The notes under the pieces were generated by a model, which worked only from the letters and a program-made list of their open reading frames with translations, did no database searches and had not been told where the DNA came from. This document shows, one piece after another, positions 37,261 to 49,133 of a DNA stretch of 64,000 bases. The stretch is taken from positions 57,729,864 through 57,793,863 of the forward strand of contig NC_052614.1 of assembly GCF_016545825.1 (NCBI RefSeq). Reading direction: 5' to 3'. The translations under genes were made by a program, and so were the position numbers. The DNA comes from Eucalyptus grandis (taxonomy: Eukaryota > Streptophyta > Magnoliopsida > Myrtales > Myrtaceae). Numbering within the stretch: the stretch's first letter is position 1; every line of letters begins with the position of its first letter.

Positions 37261-37514
37261 ATACATCAATATGAACCAACTCTAGCTTATGGCCTTTATT
37301 TTGTCGCACATTCAATTGAAAACTAACAGCCTTCTGTTTTCCATAAATGCAACTCTCACAAAAAACTTACTCAACTTTTTGCGTACCTGGGAGTAATTTT
37401 CTTGAGTGTAACTGCTTTACACCTTTTTTCACCAAGATGTCCCAAACGATAATGCCAAAGAGTAGATAAATTACCTGTAGCCATTGTAGTTGCAACCATA
37501 TTACTAATATTGTC

Positions 37515-37890
37515 TCATTGGAGAAGGTAAAGTGTACCCGTACGCTTTTCCTTTGCTACTACTCTTACCCCTGAGGTTATCTTCCACTCTCCGCAGCCAA
37601 AGATTAATACTAAACCTTCTTGATCAAGTTTACTGGTTGAAATCAGATTTTTCTTTAATTTCGGAATATGCCTAGTTTCACACAAAACTAGACATCCTCC
37701 ACCTGAGATGTTCATAGTCACGGTTCATTTCCCAACAATGGGACACATGTGGCCGTTTCCCACAACCACTTGTCCGAAATCTCTACTGGCATAATCATCA
37801 AATATGTCTCTTTGCGAAGTGCAATGAAAAGAAGCACCAAAATCAATAAACCATTTATCTGTTGTCAAATCAAACCTTGCAAACAAACAC
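37515..37890 (-). pseudogene. Copia protease and pre-integrase region
   Basis: The protease signature reads WFIDFGASFHCTS where DSGA is expected, so the catalytic D-S/T-G triad is altered to D-F-G. A stop follows VGNGHMCPIVGK, then the frame resumes with TMNISGGGCLVL and LISTSKLDQEG, typical GAG-pre-integrase sequence. Confidence 0.82.
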
Positions 37891-37918
37891 AAGTTATCTA
37901 ACAAAGATTCATCGCTAA

Positions 37919-38723
37919 CTACATTAGCACCTTGATTCTCATCTTGTTGCTTCTTTTTGTAGGCTTCACACTAAAACCTTCGGTGTCTGGTTTTGTGACA
38001 AAACCAACACTCATCTTTTGCAACCTATCTCTTACCCCTTGATTGTGATCTGTCATGCCCGCTGAAATTTCCTCTACTTTTACTTCTTCCACGGTTCTCC
38101 ACTGCAAGTGCCGTTGAAGATGTAGATGCAGAAAAATTATCTCCACCTGAGACTTTCCTTCGCATCTCTTTATCCATGATACTACTCACAGCATCATCAA
38201 GAGTTAAATCATCCTTCATGGTACTCAAAATTCCCTGCACTGCGGTATTGTAGCTTTCTGGAAGAGAACATAAAAATAATAAAGCTTAAAGCTTCATATC
38301 TAAATTTATGCATGCAGATTCCAATTGACCCGTGACCTGCGTGAAACTATTAATATGCTCTGCCACAGAACCTCTATCAGATAACTTCATATTAACCAGT
38401 TTCTTCAAAGAAAATACCTGATTTGATGTGGATGGCTTCTCATAAATATTCGTTAGAATATCCATGGCTTCTTTTGTAGTTTTTGCTTTCACGATGTGGT
38501 ACCCTGTCTTTTTCGTCAACCTTAGACGAATCTCACCTAATGCCTTTCGATCAAGAATTTTCCATCCGGCTTCTGCTGTCGGATCCACTTTCGTCATCTC
38601 GGGTTTCCAACCCTCAAGTGGTGCATAAAGATCTTTTTGATAAAGATAATCCTTTATTTTTAGTTTCCACCATCCGAAATCATCTCCATTAAACTTATCG
38701 ATTCTGATTTTATCTTCTGCCAT
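37919..38723 (-). pseudogene. Copia GAG with zinc knuckle
   Basis: Likely start is the MAEDKIRIDKFNGDDF methionine at 38723. It continues through WWKLKIKDYLYQKDL and a UBN2-type GAG core to a stop after NLDMKL, then reopens (GILSTMKDDLTLDDA). The CX2CX4HX4C zinc knuckle near 37970-38000 (CWFCHKTRHRRF) has a stop just before its last Cys. Confidence 0.85.
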
Positions 38724-38781
38724 CCCGTTTGCTTTCAATCGAACGTCACCGAAAAACCCTCGATGTTCTTGATTAGCCAAC

Positions 38782-38797
38782 CTAGGCTCGATACTCA
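38782..38797 (-). other. Primer binding site of the copia element
   Basis: On the minus strand, three bases inside the 5' LTR, TGAGTATCGAGCC resembles the initiator-tRNA-Met primer site TGGTATCAGAGCC with a few differences. Confidence 0.6.
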
Positions 38798-38800
38798 GCT

Positions 38801-39226
38801 TGTTCTGAAATCGCACGTCGATTCCAGAAAAATAACGTTTGCAAACAATTCACCAAGCATAATATAATAATAAAATAACAGAATCAGATGAACACGCCAG
38901 AAAATTTGTTATCAAAGTTCACCCAAACCTGGGCTACGTCTCCGCGCAGAGGTACTCTGCGAATCCACTAGACTTCAAAAAAAAAGTTGGAATACAACAA
39001 CGATCTTCTCTCAAGATCAGGGCACAAAGAAATTGAGAACCCCCATCAAGAAAAAACTCACTTTTTTCTTCTCTCTTTTTCTTGCCTCTCTATTTCCTTT
39101 TTTAGCGTCTTGACGGCTAGGGTCTTGCCATCGTTAATATAAAGATACCACTTTTAACCTAAAAGGAAATCTAATAGAAAAGACAAAAAAGCCCATAAAA
39201 ACAAATATTTTGCTTCATCTATAACA
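38801..39226 (-). repeat. 5' LTR of the copia element
   Basis: 426 bp, same ends as the other LTR. It carries scattered substitutions against the 3' LTR (for example TGTTCTGAAATCG against TGTTATGAAATCA). Confidence 0.9.
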
Positions 39227-39759
39227 CACCAAACGATACGGTCAAGATCAAGCCTCATGACTCATGAAAGTTTTGTAAAATACGTAAAACGTGCAAAGAA
39301 CAATACTTCATTCATTTGTAGATTTTCCTTGATACTTGCAGACATTGGACCAAGTAAGTAATTTTGTGCATTAAGAGGTTCGACAAGTTGCGCAGTTTTA
39401 GTGTTGGTTTCTGATCAACATCAATAAATTAAGACACTCGGACATCTATACATTGAATTTCCCTGACCCAAAAAGTCCTAAATCTATTATAAGCCGTTGA
39501 TTCAGTCTTAAATTTTATAATTTGACCAATATAGTCTTAAATCTTTTAAATATTTTCCAATATAATCCATGAAAACAAGTTATGCAGGAAATTGCTGATG
39601 TAGCGGTCCAATTAGCAGCATCCTACATCTCATGGCCGGCGAATTGATGTGTCCGACTCCACTCAAAATGACGTCCTTTTGAAAAAACTTGATGATATCT
39701 TATTTTTTCTTTTTCTTCATTGTTCAACTTTCTGAAAAGAGCCACCATGGCTTCAGCGA
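39227..39759. other. Unit 3 proximal spacer, no gene seen
   Basis: Continues the unit boundary sequence. The part at 39470-39600 has words such as AAAAAGTCCTAAAT and TTTTCCAATATAATCC, typical of small foldback elements, and resembles 48285-48400. Confidence 0.5.
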
Positions 39760-39861
39760 TGGGATCATTATAAAACTAAAGAGTTGTACAAGGGCTTTGA
39801 TGAAGTATTTCAAGAGTTTCACTTTACCAAGAGGATTTCAATCGGAGTGAGAGCTAAGTAG
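39760..39861 (+). pseudogene. Conserved WDHYK peptide fragment, copy 3
   Basis: 33 codons open: WDHYKTKELYKGFDEV and onwards, extending to SIGVRAK then TAG. It lies about 2.1 kb upstream of MYB copy 3, as its counterparts do for copies 2 and 4. Confidence 0.4.
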
Positions 39862-41760
39862 CTAACTCTCTTACTCTAAACAATGAGGTGGCAAAATACA
39901 TGTTCGCACTTAAAATGAAAAAAAAAAATTTGAGAGAGAAGTGACTTCATCAAACATCAGTTTCTACAGTGTTTCTCACAAAGCAAAGGGTCCAAATATA
40001 CGATGTATTAGGAACGTGTACAAGATGCTAGTCTTGCTATGAAATTATACTTCTTCTTTTTTGCAGACCACATGTCACATTGGGAATGCCTTTTTCCCCT
40101 TAAAATCTCATGAACTAATTACGTCCAAATCTTTAACTAATGTAGAGGTGGCCCTAACCTAAACAATTTTGCACCCTGTTGGTGGAGCCAAATGAGTGAC
40201 CTCCAATTTCCGAGTTGGAAATAATGGCCTGAACAACTGTGCCAACTGTAGAGATTTTCCTTAAAAGGTTTTAGGAAATGCATATACATAACATGGTCTT
40301 TAACACGTCCTCCATTCCAATTGTCTCAACTAACAAGATAGGAGCCTATGTAATATCACTCTGTCCAAACCGGCCAGAAACCAAAAGATAACCTGGATGA
40401 TGCCAAGAATTTAAGTCAAGTCACAGTCTGTGCACCTCTCTTTTATACATGATCGTGCTCATTTTAATCATACAGGTGATACTATTATATTCTATAAGCC
40501 AACCGCCCTTGCGCTGGACCATGGGGCAACATACTTTCTTTTAGCTGGGGAAATTAAATATTGTTTGAGCTGCACGAGGCTCCTATATATAATAATGTGG
40601 CGAAATATCTGACTGTAAACACAACATAAAGGACAGAATCCGAGGTTTGGTTGATCACAGAGGTTGTGATTTAACTAGGTTCCCCTCATTAAGGTCGTAA
40701 TGCACCTAACAAGCCAACACGAGTAATAATGAAATCAATAGAGGTTCGAATGAGAGGTCCTTAATCCATATGAAAGAAGGCCAGACTAATCCAAGTCGAT
40801 TTTATTCAATTTACAGCACAAACTTGACTTGAGATTGATGTTTAACATTGGCCTATGTCAAACTTGGTTTATCAACCTCTACCTTCAGCGTAACTTGATA
40901 TGCCTTCTATCTATGAATAGCGATAGCTTGGTGATTGAAAAATAAGATTTCAACTCAAAACTCAAAGCTCTAGCTTAGGATTCTATCAGTTAAAGCAATA
41001 TAAAACTTCGTGATTTTTGGTTTTACAAGTTTTAATTACATTCGTAGTGTTCAACACAAACATTATTTGACTACTTAATTACATTTATATGTTGCGATTA
41101 AGCTTCGTGATGTTATGTTATGTTTGTTTTAAATATCACGGTGCCCACTTGAATCAAGGCTCCCTTAGATTATGGTTTAATGCCTTGGAGCAATTCTACA
41201 AATTTCAAAAATAATTAAGACTCATCACTGAAACCTTTTTTTTTCCTTTTCGGTCTGAATATCATTCAAATTTTGCTAGTCTCAACTTTTCAAAAAGTTG
41301 GGCTTGAGTAATCCATGAGTCAAGAATGAATTGCTAGTTAGCTCAAAGAGATGAATTTCATAAAGTTACTTTTAAAACCGGCTTGGAATCAAAATGATAA
41401 GGTTAGTTAAAACCTTTTGTCTTTGGCCTTAAAAAATTCACCGATTGTAGTGCATGAATGCAATTACATGAAAAAGTCTGCATGAGTGAAGAATCAACGA
41501 CCATTCGAACAGTTCAACTCTCTATTCTTGAAAATATAAGTAAACCATATCTACTGGTCACAACCACATCTTTACTCTACCAAATTGTATATCAAAACTG
41601 TGTGTGCCTGTCTCAAAACCAGATTCCAGGTTTCTCGTTCCAAGTAATCTATTATTGTTTAATGCAGGTTGCTGTTCTGTTTATAGATAACAACTCCTCG
41701 TTCGTCTCTTTCTCTCAGCGAGGGCAAAGTGACTTAATATAACAAGCTGTGTTCAATATC
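39862..41760 (+). other. Upstream region of MYB copy 3, no gene seen
   Basis: Homologous to the other MYB upstream regions with more substitutions. It has the uninterrupted version (ATGGTC-TTTAACAC near 40300) of the site where copy 4 carries plastid DNA. Confidence 0.6.
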
Positions 41761-41781
41761 AACGGCGCATGAAACAGTCTC

Positions 41782-41788
41782 TATATAA
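41782..41788 (+). promoter_or_regulatory. TATA box of MYB copy 3
   Basis: TATATAA at the position equivalent to copies 1 and 2. CAACGG is conserved upstream at 41760-41765; the G-box position reads CGCATG. Confidence 0.6.
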
Positions 41789-41821
41789 TCAGTCATCTTC
41801 GAGTCAGTTAGCATTAGAGTG

Positions 41822-41856
41822 CGTGTGAGTGTGTGTGTGAGTGTGCGTGTGCGTGC

Positions 41857-41889
<33 letters not shown>
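41822..41889 (+). repeat. Compound (GT)n-(GA)n microsatellite in 5' leader of copy 3
   Basis: A GTGT/GCGT stretch followed by a GA tract up to the start codon. The upstream ATG of the other copies is GTG here, so no upstream start is present. Confidence 0.85.
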
Positions 41890-41891
<2 letters not shown>

Positions 41892-43303
41892 GGGCAGAAA
41901 CCCTAGTACCAGTAAAGATGGATTGAAGTTCAAGAAAGGAGCTTGGTCGGCTCTTGAAGACAAAATCCTCATCGATTACGTCAAAGTTCATGGTCAAGGG
42001 AGATGGAGCAAAGTTTGTAAGGCAACAGGTGAGTCGAGACCTTTAGGATTTTACTATTTTTCTTTGCGAACTGCCATAAGGAAAGAAAGAGAAATACATG
42101 TCCAAAAACCGTACTGTGATTAATAGGAGTGCATGTCTGAACTTTCATAGATACCGGCTATTCAATAAGTGCCCCGATATGCTGAAAAATAAATAGTCCC
42201 ATTCTAATATGAATATATGGTTCAACATATTGTTTTCCAACACTCAAGCATGTGACAGTGTGTGCATACCAATGAATAACTTTTATTTTATGTCCTACCA
42301 TTAAATTCAAATTATAGGACATTACACTGCATAGTTTTCAATGAATCTGACTTATTTTGACATAGCAAATGGTCTGAGAATTTCTCCTTTTACTTTATCC
42401 TCCGGAAAAGTGCACTTCATTTATGAAAATAAATCCTATCAGTAAGTGCTGATACTTACCTGTTTTGTATCTCCTAAACACTGAAAATAATACATAAAGT
42501 TGATGTGCAGGCCTCAAGAGGTGTGGAAAGAGCTGTAGGCTCCGGTGGCTAAATTACTTAAGACCAAATATCAAGAGAGGAAACATATCACCTGAAGAAG
42601 AAGAGCTCATCATTAGGCTCCATAAGCTCCTGGGCAACAGGTATTTATACTCTTCGAGTGATGAGCTCATCATACCTTCGATATCTTTTTGTTTGGTGGA
42701 GTTATTGAAGGTGATGATAATTTGCTATGTTATTCACCTTTAAACAAAGAGAGACACTTGACCATGTTGTTTCTCAAAGCCATATTCAGTTCCAAAAGAA
42801 CGATATTGAGATTGGCACTAGCGCGTGTTGGTTTATTTTCTCGTAGGTGGGTTCTTATCGCGGGAAGGCTTCCTGGCCGAACAGACAGTGAGATAAAGAA
42901 TTACTGGAACACCACCATAAAGGAGAAGCTAGTCCGAGAGAACGACAACCCACCGATGAACTCAAAGTGCGAGGATAACGAGCTCACGAAGAACGAGCCC
43001 CTGGACGAGAACATGGCGGCCGAACCGCGATACGATGCGGATTGTGACAGTAAGCTGTGTAATACAGAAGGTGTTGTTTCAGAGAAAATGATGGAAATAG
43101 TAGAAGGGAAGGGTCAGAAAGGAGATCGCGAGGGCGACACGATTTCATTGGAAAACACGATGATGGACCTCAATTTGCAGGATACGAGGATGTCTGAGAA
43201 TCAGTACTCTCAGCACTTTGAAGGCAATGAAGATGGAGGGAATCAAAACGCGTGGATTTCTGATGAAATGCTGTCCAAATGGGCTGCTGAGCTGATCGGG
43301 TGA
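41890..43303 (+). CDS. R2R3-MYB transcription factor, copy 3 (three exons)
   Basis: Exons 41890-42028, 42511-42640 and 42847-43303 give 726 nt, 241 residues; introns 482 and 206 bp, GT-AG. All MYB tryptophans (19, 39, 59, 91, 110) and the R3 bHLH-partner signature are intact. Residue 49 is Lys. In the R3 recognition helix the near-invariant TDNEIKN is TDSEIKN (Asn104 to Ser), unlike the other copies, which could change DNA contacts. The tail keeps the acidic region and ends WAAELIG. Most similar to copy 4. Intron 2 is open in the frame of exon 3 from an ATG at 42689, so retention would give a 204-residue protein with a partial R3. No clear AATAAA was seen close downstream. Confidence 0.92.
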
Positions 43304-44375
43304 TGCGACTCCTTCCATGATGGATCAACTCATATCGATCACGAACACTCAGTAGGCACTTTGTTTTGGTGAAACAGATCAAGAGTTTCAGTTTTGCCAC
43401 TATTTCTATTCCCATCCTTCGCTCTGCGTGTGGAGAAAATGGAAAATAATAAGAGCATTTCACACTGACTCTTAGAAAGTTAACTATTATAAGATTGATT
43501 TGTAGCTATCTTGACTAGTTTAATCAATTTGGTTATATCATGACTATAATACATTCAAGAAAAGGACATGCATGTTCCTTTAACCTTTTAAAAAACATTA
43601 TTGTCAGACAGACATGTAAATATTAAAATTTATGAAAAATATTGAAGCATAGGGAGGATTTTTTTTTTTTTTTTTCAAGAATTGAGGATAGTAATAAAGT
43701 ATGAGATCGTCTTTACTTCATATAGTAATATAAATATATAACGACAGAACGTAAAACTTAGAGGTTCCCAAAAGTATTTACACATTTCACAGGAATCACT
43801 ATGTAAATCGTTCCCAAAGATAGTGCCATGCTCCCCCAGCAAACAGAACTTATGCAAATCCACGAAAGGAATAAAAAAGAAGTGTATTTTGTTGGGCCAA
43901 ATGGACACGATCCACAGGAAGGGAAATCGTAGGCCTCATCTTTGGCACTGCTCTTAAACTTATTTAACGAAAGGGTGACGAATTATTAACTAAATCGATG
44001 AGCTACCCATTTTTTTCTATTTGGTCGATGTTTGGGCCACCTGATAACTCTTACATGGGCCACCCTTAGGCTGGTCGAAGGGCATATTTGATAACCCAAT
44101 GAAGTGCCGATATTAAGTACTCAACATTTAATTAGATTAAGTTCGTTTGATAAGCTTTAACAAAATGGATAAATTATTAACATTTAGTAGAAAATCCACT
44201 TAATCTTGGTATGTAAAAGAGGAGTTACTTAATTAGTCGATAGAAAAATAATTGATGGCAACTATAGCCTTGCTAAATATAACGATAAAACATTAGTAAC
44301 GGTATTTTATTTTCTATTTTTAGAGAGAGGTTAATAATATTCAGCTGTCCATTTTAATTTCATCAAACAACTTTT

Positions 44376-44654
44376 AGGATGCATTTGTTTCGATGAAAAT
44401 TTTATCAATGAAAATTTCATGATAAAGGAAAATATTTTCCATGAAAATATTTTTTAACGAAAATAGTTAATTATAATTTGTTTGGTAGTTTAGGGAAAAT
44501 GATTTCCTTCTTGCTATAAAAGGGAGTCATTTAAACTTATTTTTTTTCGGTCCATGGAAAATGTTTTGCATAAATCAATTAGTTTTTCATCATTCAAACA
44601 GCGGAAAGATGTACAACAATTTTTTAAAAACAATTTTCATTCAAACAAACCGAC
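44376..44654. mobile_element. MITE-like insertion specific to unit 3
   Basis: About 280 bp absent from units 2 and 4 at this place. Ends are imperfect inverted repeats (TTTGTTTCGATGAAAATT left; AATTTTCATTCAAACAAA right). The target duplication is unclear (ACTTTTA/ACTTAA). Similar ATTTTCC-rich words occur at 8640-8800 and 33600-33780. Confidence 0.5.
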
Positions 44655-45168
44655 ACTTAATTCTGTTGTCAATAGTTAATATTATCAAAACTAAAATCCA
44701 CTGCTTAAATTGTCAGTACTTAATTTCCGATTCTATCAAAGGAGCCCTAAATCTCCAACATACAAGCAAAGCCTCAGTGCAATGACATGATGATAGCACA
44801 AAGAATTGGGCAATAAAAGGACAAGAGATGATACAAAATTCACCAATCTAAGTTAGTCAATTCTCCATTAGCAGCATGAGCAACACCTTTGTAATATGTG
44901 GAGTGATATTAATTATAAAGCACTTTGAAAACTATCATTAAACAGTTGGCAATGATGGATGACATAGATTCATTTTCTTCGAGAGAGATCATAGATGGAG
45001 AGATCGATACATTCGCTTTGTCACTATATGACCATCTTGGTCCAGTAAGAAAGAAGAGTTCGCTTGCAATGTTTGTCGTCCTATTTCATGAGAGTGATTC
45101 CATCCTTTTGTCCTTTTCTAAGGAGCCCAATAGAAAACCCATTTCGAGTGGGTCAAGTATGCGCAGCG

Positions 45169-45173
<5 letters not shown>

Positions 45174-45211
<38 letters not shown>
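45174..45211. repeat. Poly-T tract
   Basis: 38 consecutive T, unit 3 only. Length may be assembly-sensitive. Confidence 0.9.
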
Positions 45212-45212
<1 letters not shown>

Positions 45213-47835
45213 GGTCTTGGTACAGGCCGTAGAAAGCAACCCCACTTTAATTAGATCATGCCACAATGTTGATATTTTGGGGCCCAATTCATATGGTGAT
45301 AGTGATTATTTATGGGCTTCAGAAGAAAATTTTAAGCTGGCTTGGATTGGACTCTCTATTTATTTTCCTTGGCTTGGCCGTAGAAATATAGCAATCTAGT
45401 CATGAAAAACCTCGATTCGTGGCTTGACCCCGAATCATAAGTTAGAATTAAGGCAATGTAGTGATACAACCCTGTGACGATACCGCTCGAGAGTAGAATG
45501 TCATACGTTGCACAAGTTCATGATTGTCGTTATCTTCGTTTAAATGCTGGTGCTAACATGAACCTTTGCAAGAAAAATAAGTTGTATAGAGTTGTAAAAA
45601 TAATTATTCGCATTGATCAAATTCTCCACTGGAGTTTATTTAATACTTTATTTAAAGTGGATGTAGGCTCCAACGTTTAGGTTTATCATACAGATTAAAA
45701 GAAATAAAATTGCGATAGTTGTTAAGTCATAATATAGGTAATTGTTGATGGAATATTTAAATATTAAATCATGTACTCATTTGACAGCTTATTCTAAAGC
45801 TTAAACTTTTAGAACAAAGGTCTCATAATATCCCAGATGGTTCAAAGCACAAGATCTTGAGTTTTTATTTGCCTCCTTAACAAAATATTTTCACACTTAG
45901 TGAACTCCCCAATTAAATATGTCAACACATTATGCTAGACAAAAAGGATAGACTAAATATGAGGAAAAGTGATTGAATATTTAGATATTAAATTACATAT
46001 TCATCTAACAGCTTAAGCTTTTATGACAGTTGATAATGGTCTCACAAAATCACATACATACAAATGTTGCGCCCATAGATGAAGAGCTTAAGGAACTAAT
46101 CAAATCGGATCCAATCAATGTCCACATGAATGTCACACCCATAGATGAAAATTGTCCGGAACTCATAATGGATTTGATATCTCAGTAATAGACATTCCCA
46201 AGATCGACTTCGACAATGCTTTCTCAAGGCTTATGAGTTTGAGATTTCTCATATTGGTGCTATGAATAAAGTCAGCCATTTATTTATAAAAAAAAAAGCG
46301 AAAGCGATGTGCCACACTGTAACTATGCAATGGATCTTCTCGCAGAGTTGACTGAGGACGACTGTGCTCAACCTGAAATGAACTCTCATATGAATACATA
46401 GATGTCCATGATTGAATCATCATTAGAGTGGTTCATCCGAGACTTTCAATATTTGATGAAGCAAATTAATCTCATTATTTATTTCTTTTTCATATGCGAT
46501 CGTATGATGATTGAATCTAAGGAAATGGTTACTATTGGATCGTCTATGGTTTAGCTGAATATCAGATGCTGGCCATGTATTGTTTAGTTCCTAATGTACA
46601 TGCTGTTTTCAAAAGTTACCGAGGCACGTTTGAAACTTGCCAAATGCCTTTTTTTTTTCAGTTTTCCTTGAACATGCTTAGTGTTAATCATCCATTAAAA
46701 AAAACAAATATTTAATATGTTTTGCACTATTAATGTGTTTTTGATGAGAAAACTTTGATATTAGAAAATTGGCAATTAAAATAAATAAACTCGACAAGCA
46801 ACTCAAATGAGAGTTGGTGATCCAAAACTAGTAGGTATTGGAGAAATTTGTGTAAATTACTCTAATTAAAGTTAATAAATTCTTAGAAAAATACGTAAAT
46901 TTAGAGCATTGCTTAGAAATGCACATAAAAGTTTGAAAACAGTTATGAAATTTGAAAATTGTGAAAAAATAATAAATGTTAATAAGTAATTTAAATGAGA
47001 ATTGGTAACCAAATAGTAAATGATAATTTAAAGGAAGAATAGTTGATAAGTACGCTAACTTATTTTGGTAAACTTTGGAAAGAGTTAGTACATGTTTGGT
47101 TGCTAATCAAGGCAAATAAAATATAGTATTTCAATGGAAAGTTGGCAACTTGACAGAAATAAATCTTGGTAAATTACTTAAAATAGATTTGGTAAACCCA
47201 AACTAGTTGGTAATCTAATATGACAAAATGCGGTAAAATACTTTAATTCAGGTTGGTGATTTGATAGAGTAAATTCAGAAGCATTCAAAAGCTTATGTAC
47301 ATAAAAATTAGTAAGTTAGTACAAAAATCACTAATTGGCAAACTATTAAAATTGATAATTTCATTTAAATGTAGGTAAGCCACTGACAAGTTACTTTTAA
47401 AAAAAAAAAAAAAAATCACTGGCAAGTTACCCTTAAAAAAAAAAAAAAATCACTGGCCATTTTTTCATTAATATTTTTTTACACTTAGGAATAGTTATTC
47501 AAATTCATTATAAGCATGGAGAAAAAAAAAAAATTCATATTTTTGGTACAGAACAATTGAATTCTACTTAAATTACACAAACTCTATCTTTTTTCTTGTT
47601 TCTTTTTTTTTCCGTTTTGGCCAAAATCCTGTGACCTTATGATCTCTCAAGAGAACATCATCTTAAGAACACTACATAACTAAATTAGGTACTTTGTCAA
47701 AAAATATTTTATACCACCTTGGAGTGAATGACTATGTCCTAATTCATTACTTATTTACCATTGACTTCTTCCTTGTAACCCTCTTTAACGGGATATCACC
47801 TATTAACATTGGATTCTCATCGAAAATAACCCTCT

Positions 47836-48560
47836 TTAAATGATTGATAATGCATTAACATGTCACTAAATAGATATTCGACTCGTTAATTCAAGTCTTT
47901 GCTTATGATGGTATTTGCAGAAAATACTGCAAATTTGAGGATTGTCCCAGATCACCGAGGGACACGGTTTAGATCAAGGCTCATGATTCATGAGAGTTTT
48001 GTAAAATACGGAAAACGTGTCATTCCTTGAAAATTGCAGACATTGGGCCAAGTAAGTAATTTTTTGCATTAAGAGGCTCGACAAGCTAGGTAGTTTTATT
48101 GTTAGTTGCTGACCGACATCAATAAATTAAGACACTCGGATATCTGTACATTGAATTTGGGGGGATTAAGTAGACCACTATACATACCCCGACCCCGGAT
48201 GATAGTAAGGACAAATTAATTAAATCAAACTTCTATTTTGTCGGGAGGACGTGCATGCATATCGATGGAGAAAAATTGTTCAAAAAGTCCTCAATAGGTC
48301 AAAGTTATCCTTACATTTTGGCCAATGTTATCTCAACTTTTTAAAAATTTCCCAATGTAGTCCATCTGCCTAATTTATACTATAAATAGTTAACGTGGCA
48401 GTCTAGTTAGTGATTGCCGTTCTTCATATCACAAATGCCGACTTGACATGTCCTACTCCATTTAAAATGACATTGTTTGAGAAAATTTTATAATTTTTTT
48501 ATTTTCTTCGTTGTTCATCCTCTTGGAAAGAAGCGGCGGGGGTCACTAGGGCCTCAACAA
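47836..48560. other. Unit 4 proximal spacer, no gene seen
   Basis: Boundary repeat plus foldback-type words (AAAAAGTCCTCAAT, CCCAATGTAGTCC) as in 39470-39600. No coding sequence recognised. Confidence 0.5.
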
Positions 48561-48683
48561 TGGGATCATTATAAAACTGAAAAGCTGTACAAGAGCTTTG
48601 ATGAAGTACTTCAAGAGTTTCACTTCACCAACAGGACTTCAATTGGGGCGAGATTAGCTAGCCCTCTTACTCCTAAAGTATGA
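48561..48683 (+). pseudogene. Conserved WDHYK peptide fragment, copy 4
   Basis: The longest version, 40 codons from WDHYKTEKLYKSFDEV to RLASPLTPKV and a stop; the open frame extends further back to an ATG at 48477. Conserved frame in three units suggests former coding. Family unknown. Confidence 0.4.
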
Positions 48684-49133
48684 GGTTGCAATTTGCAAAT
48701 ACAGGTAATTATGATTGATCAACACAACTCTATATGCTCGCTTTTACAATGAAAAATTGAAATGAAAAAGAAGTGACTTCATCAAACATTAGTTTTTACC
48801 ATGTTCCTTGAAAAGCAATGAGTCCTATTATTTGATCCATCGGTGCGTGTAAGAGATGCTAATCTTGCAACCAAATTATAAATTTTTCAGACCACATGTC
48901 GCATTGTGAATGCTTTTTCCCCTTTAAATCTTATGTTACAACACCCAACAAATCTCATAAACTAATTAAGTTCGGACCTTTGACTAGTGTAGGTGGCCCA
49001 AATCTAAACAATTTCGCATGTTGTTCGTACAACCTCAAAGGTCCGAGCTTGAAATAACATGCCGACCAACTACGGTTGCTCCGGAAACTTTTCGTTAACA
49101 AGTTTTAGCAAATGCGTATACATAAAATGGTCT
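48684..49133. other. Upstream region of MYB copy 4, distal part
   Basis: Homologous to 9610-10060 and 39862-40300; ends at the plastid insertion. Confidence 0.6.

Larger units (their letters stand above)
34211..39226 (-). mobile_element. Ty1/copia retrotransposon, full-length but defective
   Basis: 5.0 kb on the minus strand, flanked by CACCG (34206-34210) and CACCA (39227-39231), a 5-bp duplication with one change. Removing it restores the boundary sequence found uninterrupted near 47955. Domain order GAG-protease-integrase-RT-RNase H is that of copia. LTRs are 429 and 426 bp and look roughly 95% alike, so the insertion is not recent. Many in-frame stops break the polyprotein, so it is non-autonomous. 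Confidence 0.92.
34085..47835 (+). repeat. Segmental duplication unit 3
   Basis: Starts at the TGATAATGCATCAA boundary repeat, interrupted at once by the copia element, and holds MYB copy 3 with its flanks. The distal part (46750-47760) aligns with 7440-8430 of unit 1. Overall it is closer to unit 4 than to units 1 and 2. Confidence 0.7.
43304..47835. other. 3' flank and distal part of unit 3, no gene seen
   Basis: AT-rich. The first part matches 3' flanks of the other MYB copies; 46750-47760 matches 7440-8430. The middle (45800-46700) is unmatched. Within it 46060-46180 has two similar phrases (GCGCCCATAGATGAAGAG and CACACCCATAGATGAAAA), possibly a remnant coding duplication, unidentified. 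Confidence 0.5.

Noticed and set aside
41833..41889. In-frame N-terminal extension of MYB copy 3
   Set aside because: The frame is open but has no ATG upstream of 41890 near the promoter; the ATG of the other copies is GTG here.
49059..49133. N-terminal extension of the rpoA-like frame
   Set aside because: These codons belong to the MYB upstream sequence, not to plastid DNA; the fusion frame is a chance joining.
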